From: an uncultured Methylococcaceae bacterium
Lineage (GTDB): Bacteria; Pseudomonadota; Gammaproteobacteria; Methylococcales; Methylococcaceae
Assembly: GCA_903930145.1 (NCBI GenBank)
Contig: CAIYXP010000298.1
Span: 1 to 48,875, forward strand
Reading direction: 5' to 3'
Length of the DNA: 48,875 nucleotides
How positions within the stretch are numbered: position 1 is the stretch's first letter; each line of letters begins with the position of its first letter. Shown one piece after another: positions 16,707 through 25,616 of the stretch. The notes beneath the pieces are model-generated. The model made no database searches, was not told the origin of the DNA, and was given only the letters and a program-made list of their open reading frames with translations. A program made the position numbers and the translations under genes.

Positions 16707-17737
16707 GCCGCCTTGGTTTCCAAACAATGCGCACGGGGGATTTCGACAACACGGGAACCCACAGCGGCACTCGCTGCAAGCGCTTGCCCGGCAAAACCGT
16801 GAACCGCACCCCGCACCGCCAAATAAGGCAGGTTGACCCCGGCGGCACAACTCATGCCAATGCCGCCGGAAAATCGCGGGTTGACTTCCAGCAAGCGCAA
16901 GCCCCCTCGCCCCTCGCGAAACTGAACGTTGAACAAGCCTAGCAGGCCGTAATGACTAGCCAACTCCGCGCAAGCCGCCCGGATTGCCGGCAAATCGACG
17001 ATGTCCTGCCCATAAAGGCCATCCAAGGGTTTGCGACGTTGCACGAGGGCAACAAGCTGATTGCCATCGCCCACGCAATCCGCGCTATATTCCACCCCAT
17101 CCAGATATTCCATTAACAACAAACTTGGGATGAAATCTGCCTCGTCCAGCAAACGACGAAAATCATGGAGGGGGGTATGGTGCAAATGCCCTGTGAGCAG
17201 CAAATCCAAGCCTAGGCGATGCTCGTCGATGATGCGAAACCCAATGCCAAAAACCCCTTTGGCGGGTTTGACGCACAGCACCGGATGCCGCGAACGCAAA
17301 TCAGCGTAGGCGGCATCAAAAGCCGACAGCGAATCAAACGCGCAAAACTCCGCTGGAGGGACACAACACTCTGCCGAGTTGGAATAAAATTCAAGCTTGT
17401 CGTGGATCGTCCGCAAGTTGTCCGGGCTTGCCGTGCTAATCAGACGAACACCCAGCGATTCGAACCGTGTCGCGTTTTCGGCCAAAAGGACGGCTTCCCG
17501 CCCCGGAAAGAAAACCTCAATGCCTTCTTGCTTGCAAAAATCCAAGCAAAACGACAAGTATTCATCGCCATGACGATTCGCAGGTTCCAGCGCGTGATGG
17601 TGGGCGGACTGAAAACCCGTGAAGCGGGGGTGGTCGTGACTGCACACCAAGTCAAACTCCCCCGCCACATCGCCGCCGCGTATGGATTCCAACACGCTAT
17701 GGAGGTTGGAAAACGCCTTGTTGAACCAGACCCGCAT
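16703..17737 (-). CDS. ATP-grasp ligase (Ter module)
   Basis: A 344-residue ATP-grasp enzyme. The N-terminal pre-ATP-grasp region holds FFPGREAVLLAENATRFESL, the central part LCVKPAKGVFGIGFR is the ATP-binding strand with Lys, and the C-terminal metal site is LLEVNPRFSGGIGMS (about 286). It should activate a carboxylate for amide or thioester-type ligation; the substrate is unknown. The start at 17737 is 13 bp after terZ and the end overlaps the PRTase-TRSP start. Confidence 0.88.
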   Translation of the reverse strand: MRVWFNKAFSNLHSVLESIRGGDVAGEFDLVCSHDHPRFTGFQSAHHHALEPANRHGDEYLSFCLDFCKQEGIEVFFPGREAVLLAENATRFESLGVRLISTASPDNLRTIHDKLEFYSNSAECCVPPAEFCAFDSLSAFDAAYADLRSRHPVLCVKPAKGVFGIGFRIIDEHRLGLDLLLTGHLHHTPLHDFRRLLDEADFIPSLLLMEYLDGVEYSADCVGDGNQLVALVQRRKPLDGLYGQDIVDLPAIRAACAELASHYGLLGLFNVQFREGRGGLRLLEVNPRFSGGIGMSCAAGVNLPYLAVRGAVHGFAGQALAASAAVGSRVVEIPRAHCLETKAA

Positions 17738-17750
17738 ATCGCTGGTTTAA

Positions 17751-18335
17751 TTAAAGGAAAGGTCTGATGTTGGGGAGCAACTCCTGACATGTGCGCCCCT
17801 GTCCATTTTCACCGATGGCATGCATCTTCCATTCGTCGTTATGGCGATAAACCTTCGCCATAATCATCGCGGTGTGGTCGCCTTGGCAACTCAGATTGTA
17901 GCGGGCGATTTCCTTATTGCCTTGGGCGTTGACGATGCGGCAATAGGCATTTTGCACGCGGGAAAAGTTTTGCCCGGTGAAATTGCTCACCGCAAAGATT
18001 AGGCTTTTCACCTGGGCGGGCACTTTTGGCAAATCAACGATGATTTGCTCGTCGTCCCCTTCTCCGTCGCCGGTAAGGTTGTCGCCCGTGTGGCTTATGC
18101 TGCCATCGCGGCTTTGCAACTGGCGAAACCACACCACATCGACAGGATTCCCTTGTTCATCGAAGAGCATGCAGGAAGCATCAAGGTCGATGCTCTCGCC
18201 CCCGCCGAACAAACCACCCAATAACCCTTTGGATTTTGCCGCATCCCAGCCCAACCCCATGATGATTTTGGTTAATGCACTGCCCGCTTCCTTTTCCAAG
18301 GAAATCTTTTGACCTTTTTGTAGAGAGATTGCCAT
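17751..18335 (-). CDS. terZ: TerD-family protein, TerZ-like
   Basis: 194 residues, beginning [35 protein letters not shown] insertion, typical of TerZ versus TerD, precedes an intact Ca2+ loop GDNLTGDGEGDDE. The closing half has NFSRVQNAYCRIV and ARYNLSCQGDHTAMIMAKVY. The upstream ATG at 18485 adds a non-family leader and is rejected. The 174 bp between it and the AIM24 gene contains no gene, so an internal promoter is possible, but I see no strong one. Confidence 0.9.
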   Translation of the reverse strand: MAISLQKGQKISLEKEAGSALTKIIMGLGWDAAKSKGLLGGLFGGGESIDLDASCMLFDEQGNPVDVVWFRQLQSRDGSISHTGDNLTGDGEGDDEQIIVDLPKVPAQVKSLIFAVSNFTGQNFSRVQNAYCRIVNAQGNKEIARYNLSCQGDHTAMIMAKVYRHNDEWKMHAIGENGQGRTCQELLPNIRPFL

Positions 18336-18509
18336 AAATTTAAGTCTCGCTAAATGCGGATTGACGAAGTGTGATGCATGGCATGGCGTCGAATGATGGC
18401 CGCACAATCGCATTAATCCAATCATTGACACCCGCCACGCCTGAATTTTTTTGGTGCCTTCCCCGCGCCTTCCGATCATCGGCACGGTTTCCCGTCACAA
18501 CTGCCCGGT

Positions 18510-19202
18510 TCACCCCGAATTCCCGGCTTGGCGACTGAATAGCCCACGATTGCGGGAACAGACGATGACTTGGCCCTGACCACTGAATTTCAAGACCAAA
18601 CCCTCGCCCGAGGTGACCGAACCCACCAGCGAACCCAACAACCCCCCCTGTTGTTGCAGGAGGGTGACTTCATAGTGCAGGCCGGACGACCAAGCCACCG
18701 CATGTTTATTGTCGATGGTGATGGGATGGCCTTGAACGACATCCAAGGTGAACACCGACCCTGTCCCGCACACCGCCAGTTTGCCATGCCCAGTCGCCTC
18801 CATCACGACGAAGCCGCCCGTCCCGCCGAACAATGCGCCGCCCAAATTGTTCATTCGCGCCTTCAATTCGACGGTGGACTCCGCCGCGACAAAACTGCCG
18901 TCGGAAAGCACGAAGGAAGCCTTGGGCGACACGTCCAAAATCTGGATGGCACCGGGCGTCGCCGGGGACAGCAGGCAATCGCCATCCCCGCGCACGGCGA
19001 CGATTTCCTGTTGAAACAGCGACTCCTCATTGACCAGCCGCCGCAGCAAGGATTGCCCCAAGCCTCCGCGCATCTGGCCTTTCAGGTCCAATGCATCCTC
19101 CATCATGACCATGGCATCGGATTCGCAAAAAATCTTTTCGCCCCGTTTCAGACTGACCAGCAGGAAAGGATCGATGTCGCCGGTGATCGAGAAAACTGGC
19201 AT
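18510..19202 (-). CDS. AIM24-family protein
   Basis: A 230-residue beta-rich protein of the AIM24/TIGR00266 family. It has FLLVSLKRGEKIFCESDAMV at the N-terminus, GGLGQSLLRRLVNEESLF and the Gly-rich GGALFGGTGGFVVMEATG. No signal peptide or TM is seen. Its start is 6 bp after the upstream terD stop, so it is in the ter transcript. The family's molecular role is unknown in bacteria. Its insertion between two TerD paralogs suggests a structural or membrane-linked partner of TerD. Confidence 0.88.
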   Translation of the reverse strand: MPVFSITGDIDPFLLVSLKRGEKIFCESDAMVMMEDALDLKGQMRGGLGQSLLRRLVNEESLFQQEIVAVRGDGDCLLSPATPGAIQILDVSPKASFVLSDGSFVAAESTVELKARMNNLGGALFGGTGGFVVMEATGHGKLAVCGTGSVFTLDVVQGHPITIDNKHAVAWSSGLHYEVTLLQQQGGLLGSLVGSVTSGEGLVLKFSGQGQVIVCSRNRGLFSRQAGNSG

Positions 19203-19208
19203 GCCGGC

Positions 19209-19787
19209 CTACCCGATGTTGACGCCGTGGTCGGATGCCAGCGCCTTCAAACCGCCGGCAAAACCCTGGCCCACTGCCTTGAATTTCCATTCAGCGCCAT
19301 TGCGGTAGACTTCACCGAAAATCATGGCCGTCTCGGTGGAATAATCTTCCGACAAATCAAAGCGGGCGATTTCCGTGTTGCTGTCCTTGTTGACGATACG
19401 CATGAACGCATTGCGCACCTGCCCAAAGTTCTGTTTGCGGGCCTCCGCATCGTGTATGGTCACGGCGAACACCAGACGCTGCACGGCAGGGTCGGTCCCC
19501 GGCAAATTGATGCTGACTTGCTCGTCGTCCCCCTCGCCCGCGCCAGTCAGGTTGTCACCGGAATGCATTACGGCCCCGTCGGGCGACTTTTTATTGTTAT
19601 AAAACACAAAATGCCCATCGGACAGCACTTTGCCGTTTTCACCGGTCAAGAACACGCTGGCATCAAGGTCGAAAGCAGACCCATCGGTGGAGCGGGCATC
19701 CCAGCCCAAGCCCACCAATGCATTGACCAAGCCCGGATCGGTCTTGCTTAAACTGACATTGCCGCCTTTTTGCAAACTAATAGCCAT
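19209..19787 (-). CDS. terD: TerD/TerE-family Ca2+-binding stress protein
   Basis: 192 residues, very similar to the protein at 14907-15485. It starts [15 protein letters not shown], has [15 protein letters not shown], an intact loop [13 protein letters not shown] and [27 protein letters not shown] ribosome site precedes the ATG at 19787 with 7-8 bp spacing. It is the first gene after a 312-bp gap and is likely the promoter-proximal gene of the terD-AIM24-terZ-biosynthetic-terAB transcript. Whether to call it TerD or TerE is arbitrary from sequence alone. Confidence 0.93.
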   Translation of the reverse strand: MAISLQKGGNVSLSKTDPGLVNALVGLGWDARSTDGSAFDLDASVFLTGENGKVLSDGHFVFYNNKKSPDGAVMHSGDNLTGAGEGDDEQVSINLPGTDPAVQRLVFAVTIHDAEARKQNFGQVRNAFMRIVNKDSNTEIARFDLSEDYSTETAMIFGEVYRNGAEWKFKAVGQGFAGGLKALASDHGVNIG

Positions 19788-20099
19788 AAGTCACTCCTAC
19801 CAAAGTTGAATTAAACCTACAAAACATTAATGGATTGGGTTTTTGCAATCAATCCACGCACCTTATTATCCCGATTTAGGAGCATCCAATCATTGCCTGA
19901 CCAGACCAAGGCAAGCCCCTCAATCGCGTGCTAGGATAGCATAGCTCGTTATCTGTCTTATCATCCAAGATGCTGCCGATAGGCATTCGTTCGCGAAAAC
20001 CCTATTCATGATACTTATCATTGATTGCCTAGGAGAGGAAAACCACTGATGTTGGGGTTGTCGGGCATCCATGCAATGCCGTTTAGACCGAATCATCCG
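19788..20099. promoter_or_regulatory. Gap between kinase gene and terD: probable promoter region
   Basis: 312 bp without a gene, the largest break in the 27-kb minus-strand run. On the minus strand, TTGATT, 17 bp, TAATGT lies just upstream of the terD ribosome site and is a weak sigma-70-like candidate. The rest is moderately AT-rich. I see no clear terminator for the kinase gene. Confidence 0.4.
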
Positions 20100-21605
20100 T
20101 CAATGTCCCTCGACCATTTGTATCACTGCCAACCGCCCGCCCTCTTGCGGTGAAAAAAGCAGCGTGCCCCCATCCATCAGCGGGGCGGCCATGCCGATAG
20201 GAATGGGGTGCTTGGTTTCGCCGGAAATTTCGGTCAACTCAGGCAGGTTCTCGTTGACCAGCCACCATGCCTCATTGTGCCAGACGAAATAACCCACCCG
20301 TTTGCGCAATTCCGGTGCAAGGCGTTCATTGGGGAAGATGTTGCGGTTGACATGCCAAGGGAACAGCGATTGGTTGGTGTAAACCATCAGCCTGTGATTG
20401 TCCGGGGTGAATTGACCCTCCCGGCGGGCCGAGTAAAGATTCAACACGGGCAAACTGCCCCGGTATGGGGTCTCGCAAAACGGACAACGGGGCGCGGTGG
20501 TATTGTCGAACACATACCACGCTTGGCTACAGTTGGGATTTTGGCAGGGTTGGATCAAATCCACCGTTTTCACCAGCGCATTTTCCCATTCGTCGGCGGT
20601 GGGACGCTCGGAAGGTTTATGCAGACCTTGCATGAATGCCCGGTCAAATAACGGGGTCAGATAAGGCCCGGACACCGTATAAGGTATTTTGGCCGTGTCC
20701 TTCCATGGCAGTTCGCTAGGTTTGATGTTTTTAGCCCTAATGCGGTTGCTGGTGTCGGAGGGATGTTCGACGAACAGGGCTTTCTCACCCATGGACAAGG
20801 TCTCGTCGATTTGCGGGTCTGCGTCATGCACTTTGTCGCCACGCAAGGGATGGCGGTAGAACAGATACATGTAGATCAACACAGCCAAGGCATGGCGGTC
20901 GGTGGCGATGCTGGGAAGTTTGCGCTTGGGGTCTTCTTTGCCCAAGTGGCACGTCATGACGACTTCGGGTGCGATGAAGTCCGGCGTGCCCACCACGTCG
21001 GGCGGATATTTGCCCGGAACCACCAAACCATCAATGTCGATGATGCAGGCACGACCGTCCGTGGGGTCGACCAATACATTCTTATAGGAAAGGTCGGAGT
21101 GGGCCAAGCCTGCGGCGTGCATCCGTTTCACTGCCCGGGCGATGAGGATGCAAATTTTCAAGTACTTCCGCCAATCCCCACGTTCGCGGGGGTCGAGGAA
21201 TCGATTTTGGTTATTGGCGCTGGCGAACCACTTACCTTCCTTTTCCCTGCCCTTGATCCCCAGAAAATCGTCATTCCTAGAACCAAACTCGAAAAAGAAA
21301 TGGCGCTGATAGGTGGGGGCGACCACACCGATGCGGCCGTTGAATTCAACCACGGCGCTAGGCCAGCAGAACAGGTTTTTCCAATAATCCCCGCCGGCGT
21401 TTTCAAACAGGCTCTGCCGATAGCGCCCCGTAATCATGAGCAGCCGGTCTTTGGTCTGCGCATCCTGCTCTTCGCGGAAAAAACCCACGACATAGGATTT
21501 GTCGGGGCTGAAATAAACATCCTTCATGCCTCCAGACCCGATGATTTCATCCACTATTTCAATGGGTTGTCCTTCAACAGTTTGCAATTTTATGATGTTC
21601 GCCAT
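20100..21605 (-). CDS. TerY-P triad protein kinase with zinc ribbon
   Basis: A 501-residue eukaryotic-like kinase. The glycine loop is EIIGSGGMKDVYF (about 24), the catalytic loop HSDLSYKNVL (about 168) and the metal motif IDIDGL in place of DFG (about 188), followed by VVGTPDFIAPEV. The strand after the Gly loop reads SYVVGFFREEQ and lacks an obvious VAIK lysine. A CxxxxC...CPFC zinc ribbon lies at about 350-378, then a C-terminal beta-rich region with FHA-like spacing. The ATG at 21605 is 5 bp after the PP2C stop; the longer N-terminal frame lacks family similarity. With the PP2C and TerY genes it forms the kinase-phosphatase-vWA triad known from Ter systems, probably phosphorylating TerY or TerD partners. 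Confidence 0.88.
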   Translation of the reverse strand: MANIIKLQTVEGQPIEIVDEIIGSGGMKDVYFSPDKSYVVGFFREEQDAQTKDRLLMITGRYRQSLFENAGGDYWKNLFCWPSAVVEFNGRIGVVAPTYQRHFFFEFGSRNDDFLGIKGREKEGKWFASANNQNRFLDPRERGDWRKYLKICILIARAVKRMHAAGLAHSDLSYKNVLVDPTDGRACIIDIDGLVVPGKYPPDVVGTPDFIAPEVVMTCHLGKEDPKRKLPSIATDRHALAVLIYMYLFYRHPLRGDKVHDADPQIDETLSMGEKALFVEHPSDTSNRIRAKNIKPSELPWKDTAKIPYTVSGPYLTPLFDRAFMQGLHKPSERPTADEWENALVKTVDLIQPCQNPNCSQAWYVFDNTTAPRCPFCETPYRGSLPVLNLYSARREGQFTPDNHRLMVYTNQSLFPWHVNRNIFPNERLAPELRKRVGYFVWHNEAWWLVNENLPELTEISGETKHPIPIGMAAPLMDGGTLLFSPQEGGRLAVIQMVEGH

Positions 21606-21610
21606 GGGCT

Positions 21611-23173
21611 TTAAGGTCCTGGTGCAAGCAGCGCGAGGGTGCGGTCGTCGTGATTGCCGGGGCTCCAAAAGCTCATCCACTCCAACAGCCGCTCATTGGG
21701 TTTCTCGTCGTCCAGCAAGGGGGACAACTCGTCCCAAAGCGCATCCCATAACACAGGTTTCACCAAATTGCCGTCGGTTTCAAATTTAGGGTCGCTGATG
21801 CCGTCGGACATCAGGGCAAATACCGTAAAATCTGGGGCGATGAACACATTCAGGCGCTTCATGATCTCATCGTAAGAAGACAGCACCGCTTGATCCAAGA
21901 AACGGGTCTGGCCGGCGTATTCACCGGAATCCACTTCGCCCAGCAATTCGACCCCGACCCCGCGTCGATAGACGGCCACCGCGCCGTCACCCACCCAGAA
22001 GCTGGCGAACAAATGGCCCGCTTGGAGCTTTCTGTGCAAGCCTAGAATCAACGTGGTGGCATAGTCTTTCACGGGCCTGCCGTTGGCAACAGCCTCGTCC
22101 TCAATAGCCTTGTGCGCGGCAAAGGCTGCACCGCCTAAGACCGGGTAAAGTTCTTTTTTCAAATCTTCGCACAGATTCAAAGCCCCCTCCGGGCGTGCGG
22201 CAAGTTCCCGCAGTTTCCCCGAAACTTCCCCACCCTCCAGACACTGTTTCATCTTTTCCACGGCCCGCTGCACGGCGATTTGGGAGCCTTTCCGTGACTG
22301 TGGGGCGCTGCCGGCGCCATCAGCCACCGCCAAGATGTTCCAGTCCGTCTCGGCATCCAGCAGAAAATCGTCGTCGCGGAAACTACCCACATGCGCATGG
22401 GAACGACCGCGTTGGCTGGCGGCAACCATTTTGCAGCCGTCTTTGCCTAGGATGAATGCGGTCGCAGCGTCGGGCTTCCAGTCTTTGTCACAGGCGTCGG
22501 AAGGCAAATCCTTCCATAACGAGCGCGGATCGGGGTTGACGACCAGCCTACACTCCCCCTCCATCACGGCGGTCAGACGGTAGCTGAATTTCAACGGGTA
22601 TTCGCCGGCGATGGCGGGGATACCCTGCAAGCGCCTGGATTCGGGATCAAAAACCAAGCCCAATTCCGGGGGTATTTCCATGTTGATAATCTTCAGATCT
22701 TCCACACCGGACATTTCCAGCACGGCGTCGAAGGGTTCGCCCACCTTGGCGTTCTTGCCAATGAAAAAACTAGGCCGGTTTGATGGGAATGGCTTTGCAG
22801 GGCGGCTAAAGGAGGGTATGACGGGATGTCCCGGACGGGTAAATGGCATAGGGGAATCTTTGGTTAGGCTTGGAATGTCCAGTGGCAGGGCGGGCATGGC
22901 CGCGACATCCGGGTCGGTTTGGGCTTCGCCGGCTGGGGAAGCAGGGTCGGCAAATTGCGCACCCTGGTTAAACGCTTGCCAGCTTGCCTTGATTTGCTCG
23001 CAAAATTGTTCAAACGCCTGTAGAACCGGCTGACTGCGAGTGAATTCGGCCAACAATTCGGCGGGGGCGACTTCAGCGTTCACAGTGGGTGGCTCGTCGG
23101 CATCATCGGCATGGCAAATGCTTTGGATCAACCAATCTAATGTTTCCGGGGATATATGAGGCTTGGTTGGCAT
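21611..23173 (-). CDS. PP2C-type protein phosphatase with Ig-like domain
   Basis: 520 residues. The first 110 are low-complexity and Pro-rich. Residues about 125-206 form an Ig/He_PIG-like module (NAKVGEPFDAVLEM ... GLVFDPESRRLQGIPA ... GEYPLKFSYRL). The remainder is a PP2C_2 domain with SHAHVGSFRDDDF, the metal motif ILAVADGAGSA (about 283) and LMSDGISDPKF. It is a Mn/Mg-dependent Ser/Thr phosphatase expected to reverse the adjacent kinase. It lies 3 bp from terY and 5 bp from the kinase, indicating one transcript. The Ig-like module on a cytosolic phosphatase (no signal peptide) is unusual and suggests protein docking. Confidence 0.87.
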   Translation of the reverse strand: MPTKPHISPETLDWLIQSICHADDADEPPTVNAEVAPAELLAEFTRSQPVLQAFEQFCEQIKASWQAFNQGAQFADPASPAGEAQTDPDVAAMPALPLDIPSLTKDSPMPFTRPGHPVIPSFSRPAKPFPSNRPSFFIGKNAKVGEPFDAVLEMSGVEDLKIINMEIPPELGLVFDPESRRLQGIPAIAGEYPLKFSYRLTAVMEGECRLVVNPDPRSLWKDLPSDACDKDWKPDAATAFILGKDGCKMVAASQRGRSHAHVGSFRDDDFLLDAETDWNILAVADGAGSAPQSRKGSQIAVQRAVEKMKQCLEGGEVSGKLRELAARPEGALNLCEDLKKELYPVLGGAAFAAHKAIEDEAVANGRPVKDYATTLILGLHRKLQAGHLFASFWVGDGAVAVYRRGVGVELLGEVDSGEYAGQTRFLDQAVLSSYDEIMKRLNVFIAPDFTVFALMSDGISDPKFETDGNLVKPVLWDALWDELSPLLDDEKPNERLLEWMSFWSPGNHDDRTLALLAPGP

Positions 23174-23176
23174 GGA

Positions 23177-24229
23177 TTAACCCTTGCCCCGGTGGACATC
23201 AAAGCCGTCAGCGTCAGTATTTTCGAAATTCACCGATTTTCCGCACCAAGGGCATTGTGCCAAGCCCAGACTACCGATGCACATCAGTCCACCGCAGGCA
23301 CACATCGCAAACGCAGAGGGATTGCCACAATGCGGGCAACCGGGTGTGCCGATCAATTCGCCGGTGTTGACTTTCAGGTTCGGGTTGCTGTCGTCGGTCC
23401 ATGCAAAATAATTTTCATCAAGCGGATAGCAGCCTGACAATTCATAGGCCGCGTTGTCTATCTTGAAATAGTCGGTTTCGAGGTGGATATTCGCCCGGTC
23501 ATATTTGATGAGATAAGGCTTATGGCTTTTCTGGCAACGGCCTATCAGGGTCACGCAATCCTTGTCCACCAAATTGGGGCAAGGCGGCGGCAGGTCACGG
23601 ATGATTTTCAGCAAGGTGTCGTCGATCTTGGCAAGCTGCACACCGGGTGATCCATTGCCGACACTCCGACTCTGGGCGGTCAACGAAGCCGTGACCCAGC
23701 GGATAAAATCAGTGAAACTGTCGCCTTGGGTCTCTTCAAAAACCAGTACGTTTTCAGTCAATTGCCTAAGCACCGACAAATCGGCGTAGTTTCCAAAGGC
23801 GACGGCAATGCAATGCGCCTTGTGCGCGTAATCCCTTTTCCAGCGGCTAATCGGTATGTCCGTGGAGTCCGTAGGCTTGCCATCGGTAAAAATATAGACA
23901 ATCGGTCGCCAATCGCCTTTGCACTCGGCAGTGGTGGCTATCACCACGCGGTCAATTTCATGCATCAGGTGGATGAGTGCCGCGCCGAGGGCGGTCCCAC
24001 CGCCCATGGGCAGCCTCGGCGGATAAAACGAGGCGACATCCACCAACGGCGCAACGGTTTCAGCCTTGCCGGCAAACGCAATGACGGACAAGTATACGGT
24101 TTCCAGTGCGTGGGGGTCGTGCCGCAAGCTGCGCACGATTTGAGACAGGCCGTCTTCCATTTTCCTAAGGTTGTCGCCAACCATGGATTCCGACACATCG
24201 AGAACAAAAAACACCGGCAGTCTGCGCAT
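23177..24229 (-). CDS. terY: TerY vWA protein with C-terminal zinc-binding TerY-C domain
   Basis: 350 residues. The vWA domain (1-200) has a full MIDAS: FVLDVSESM, the conserved Thr in MGGGTALGAAL, and FTDGKPTDS. A linker containing DLPPPCPN leads to a C-terminal region rich in Cys (CPHCGNPSAFAMCACGG ... CPWCG, about 295-330), the zinc-binding TerY-C type. In Ter systems this is the TerY-P member working with the kinase and PP2C encoded just downstream. It lies 22 bp after another vWA gene. Confidence 0.9.
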   Translation of the reverse strand: MRRLPVFFVLDVSESMVGDNLRKMEDGLSQIVRSLRHDPHALETVYLSVIAFAGKAETVAPLVDVASFYPPRLPMGGGTALGAALIHLMHEIDRVVIATTAECKGDWRPIVYIFTDGKPTDSTDIPISRWKRDYAHKAHCIAVAFGNYADLSVLRQLTENVLVFEETQGDSFTDFIRWVTASLTAQSRSVGNGSPGVQLAKIDDTLLKIIRDLPPPCPNLVDKDCVTLIGRCQKSHKPYLIKYDRANIHLETDYFKIDNAAYELSGCYPLDENYFAWTDDSNPNLKVNTGELIGTPGCPHCGNPSAFAMCACGGLMCIGSLGLAQCPWCGKSVNFENTDADGFDVHRGKG

Positions 24230-24251
24230 GGCTAACTCCTTATGAAACGGG

Positions 24252-24893
24252 CTAAATCACAACTTGCACTTCGGGCGGCGGCGGGGGCAGGCTCGTGGGG
24301 GAGGCAACGCCTGCACTGCTGCTGCCGGTGGCCACACTGGCCGACACCCATTTGAAGAATTGGGCGAAGGAGGCGATATCGGTGGTGTCCAAGCTCACGA
24401 CTGTCGGCGTCAACTCCTTCAGCAAAGCCTCCTTGGCTTTTTGACCGGCGGCACAGGCAACAATATTGCCGAAATGGCGTTGCTTCACTTTTGCGATCAT
24501 TTCCCGATAGCACTGCAAGTCCGACGGGCTGCCGTCAGTCATGATAAACAGCAGGGGTCGCCAATCGCCCTTACGATCCGGGCTGCCGAGAATGACATCG
24601 CGGTCAACCCGGTCAATCAGCAATTCCAGTGCCGCGCCTAAAAAGGTCGCGCCCGAACCGGGCACTGCAATTTCCGGCAGACGGACCTGCTCCAAAGGGG
24701 TCAGCGGGAAAAGCTCTTTGGCCTCGATATCGAAGGTGATGACGGACAGGTGTACGCTCTCAAGCGCATAGGGGTCTTGCCGCAAGGCGGACAACATGGA
24801 TTGCATGCCCACATTCACCGCGTGTATTGGCTCGCCCCGCATCGACCCGGATGTGTCCAGCAGAATGTAAACCGGAAGTCTTCGCGTAGTCAT
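24252..24893 (-). CDS. terY: TerY-type vWA protein
   Basis: 213 residues, essentially a single vWA domain: MIDAS motifs ILLDTSGSMRGEPI, PGSGATFLGAALE and IMTDGSPSD. It lacks the Cys-rich tail of the downstream paralog. Instead it ends in SLPPPPPEVQVVI, a tail shared with the paralog at 25617-26255, a candidate docking peptide. Metal-dependent ligand binding is expected. It lies 38 bp after a TerD-family gene. Confidence 0.9.
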   Translation of the reverse strand: MTTRRLPVYILLDTSGSMRGEPIHAVNVGMQSMLSALRQDPYALESVHLSVITFDIEAKELFPLTPLEQVRLPEIAVPGSGATFLGAALELLIDRVDRDVILGSPDRKGDWRPLLFIMTDGSPSDLQCYREMIAKVKQRHFGNIVACAAGQKAKEALLKELTPTVVSLDTTDIASFAQFFKWVSASVATGSSSAGVASPTSLPPPPPEVQVVI

Positions 24894-24931
24894 AGGTGGA
24901 TTTCGTATTGCAAAGCTGGCGGATAATGGTT

Positions 24932-25582
24932 TTACAGGTATCGGTCACGCAAAATATGGACAAAGGTGTCGGTTTCAAAGGGGATGCCTATGGCTTGAAA
25001 CTTCCACCCCGTAGATTCCCGCTCCAGTTCGGCGAAAATCATCGAATGGTGCGGCGCATAGGTCGCATCACCCGACAAGTCAAAGCTTGCCATTTCACGC
25101 CCCTTGCCATCCACCGCATGGATAAAGGCATTCTTGACTTTGCCGAAATGCTGTTTGCGTTCTATGCCTTGGTAGATTTGCACGATAAAGGCTATTTTCT
25201 TGTACTGCTCGGGCAGTGCCGACAAGTTGGCGATGATTTGCTCGTCGTCCCCGTCGCCCTCCCCGGTGCGGTTGTCCCCGGTGAGGTGAATGTAGCCGGA
25301 CGGATGGCGCAAACTGTTGAAGAAAACCACATCCCCATTTTTCAGGTTGGGGTGCCCATTCTCAACACTGCCTAGATTTTTGACCTTGCCATCGGCGGCA
25401 CAGAGAAAAGCGACGACATCCAAGTCGTAGTCTTCAGTTTGTTTGTTGCCAAACAATCCCCCTAGGAAGCCACTGGATTTCTCCTCGGCAATATCCCAGC
25501 CCAAGCCAATGGTGACTTGGGATAAATCGTACACATCTTTGCGCAGGCTGACGCCCTGCCCTTTTTTCAGTTTGACGGCCAT
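24932..25582 (-). CDS. TerD-family protein, TerX/TerZ-like
   Basis: 216 residues. It begins MAVKLKKGQGVSLRKDVYDL and has a GFLGGLFGNKQTEDYDLDVVAF insertion region like TerZ/TerX. The Ca2+ loop GDNRTGEGDGDDEQI is intact, followed by KQHFGKVKNAFIHAVD and HHSMIFAELERESTGWKF. Its C-terminus (FETDTFVHILRDRYL) differs from standard TerD. It lies between two TerY-type genes, so adaptor and Ca2+-binding subunits alternate. Confidence 0.88.
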   Translation of the reverse strand: MAVKLKKGQGVSLRKDVYDLSQVTIGLGWDIAEEKSSGFLGGLFGNKQTEDYDLDVVAFLCAADGKVKNLGSVENGHPNLKNGDVVFFNSLRHPSGYIHLTGDNRTGEGDGDDEQIIANLSALPEQYKKIAFIVQIYQGIERKQHFGKVKNAFIHAVDGKGREMASFDLSGDATYAPHHSMIFAELERESTGWKFQAIGIPFETDTFVHILRDRYL

Positions 25583-25616
25583 GATGAATGTCCCGAAATG
25601 TGTGAAAGGCTGAAAA

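Noticed and set aside
16707-16850. Longer N-terminus for the PRTase-TRSP gene
   Set aside because: It lies within the ATP-grasp coding region and is not family-like; the ATGA overlap at 16703-16706 gives a natural start.
18570-19751. Long plus-strand open frame (393 codons) opposite AIM24 and terD
   Set aside because: It is antisense to two genes with unmistakable family motifs; its translation is His/Gln-rich with no family resemblance.
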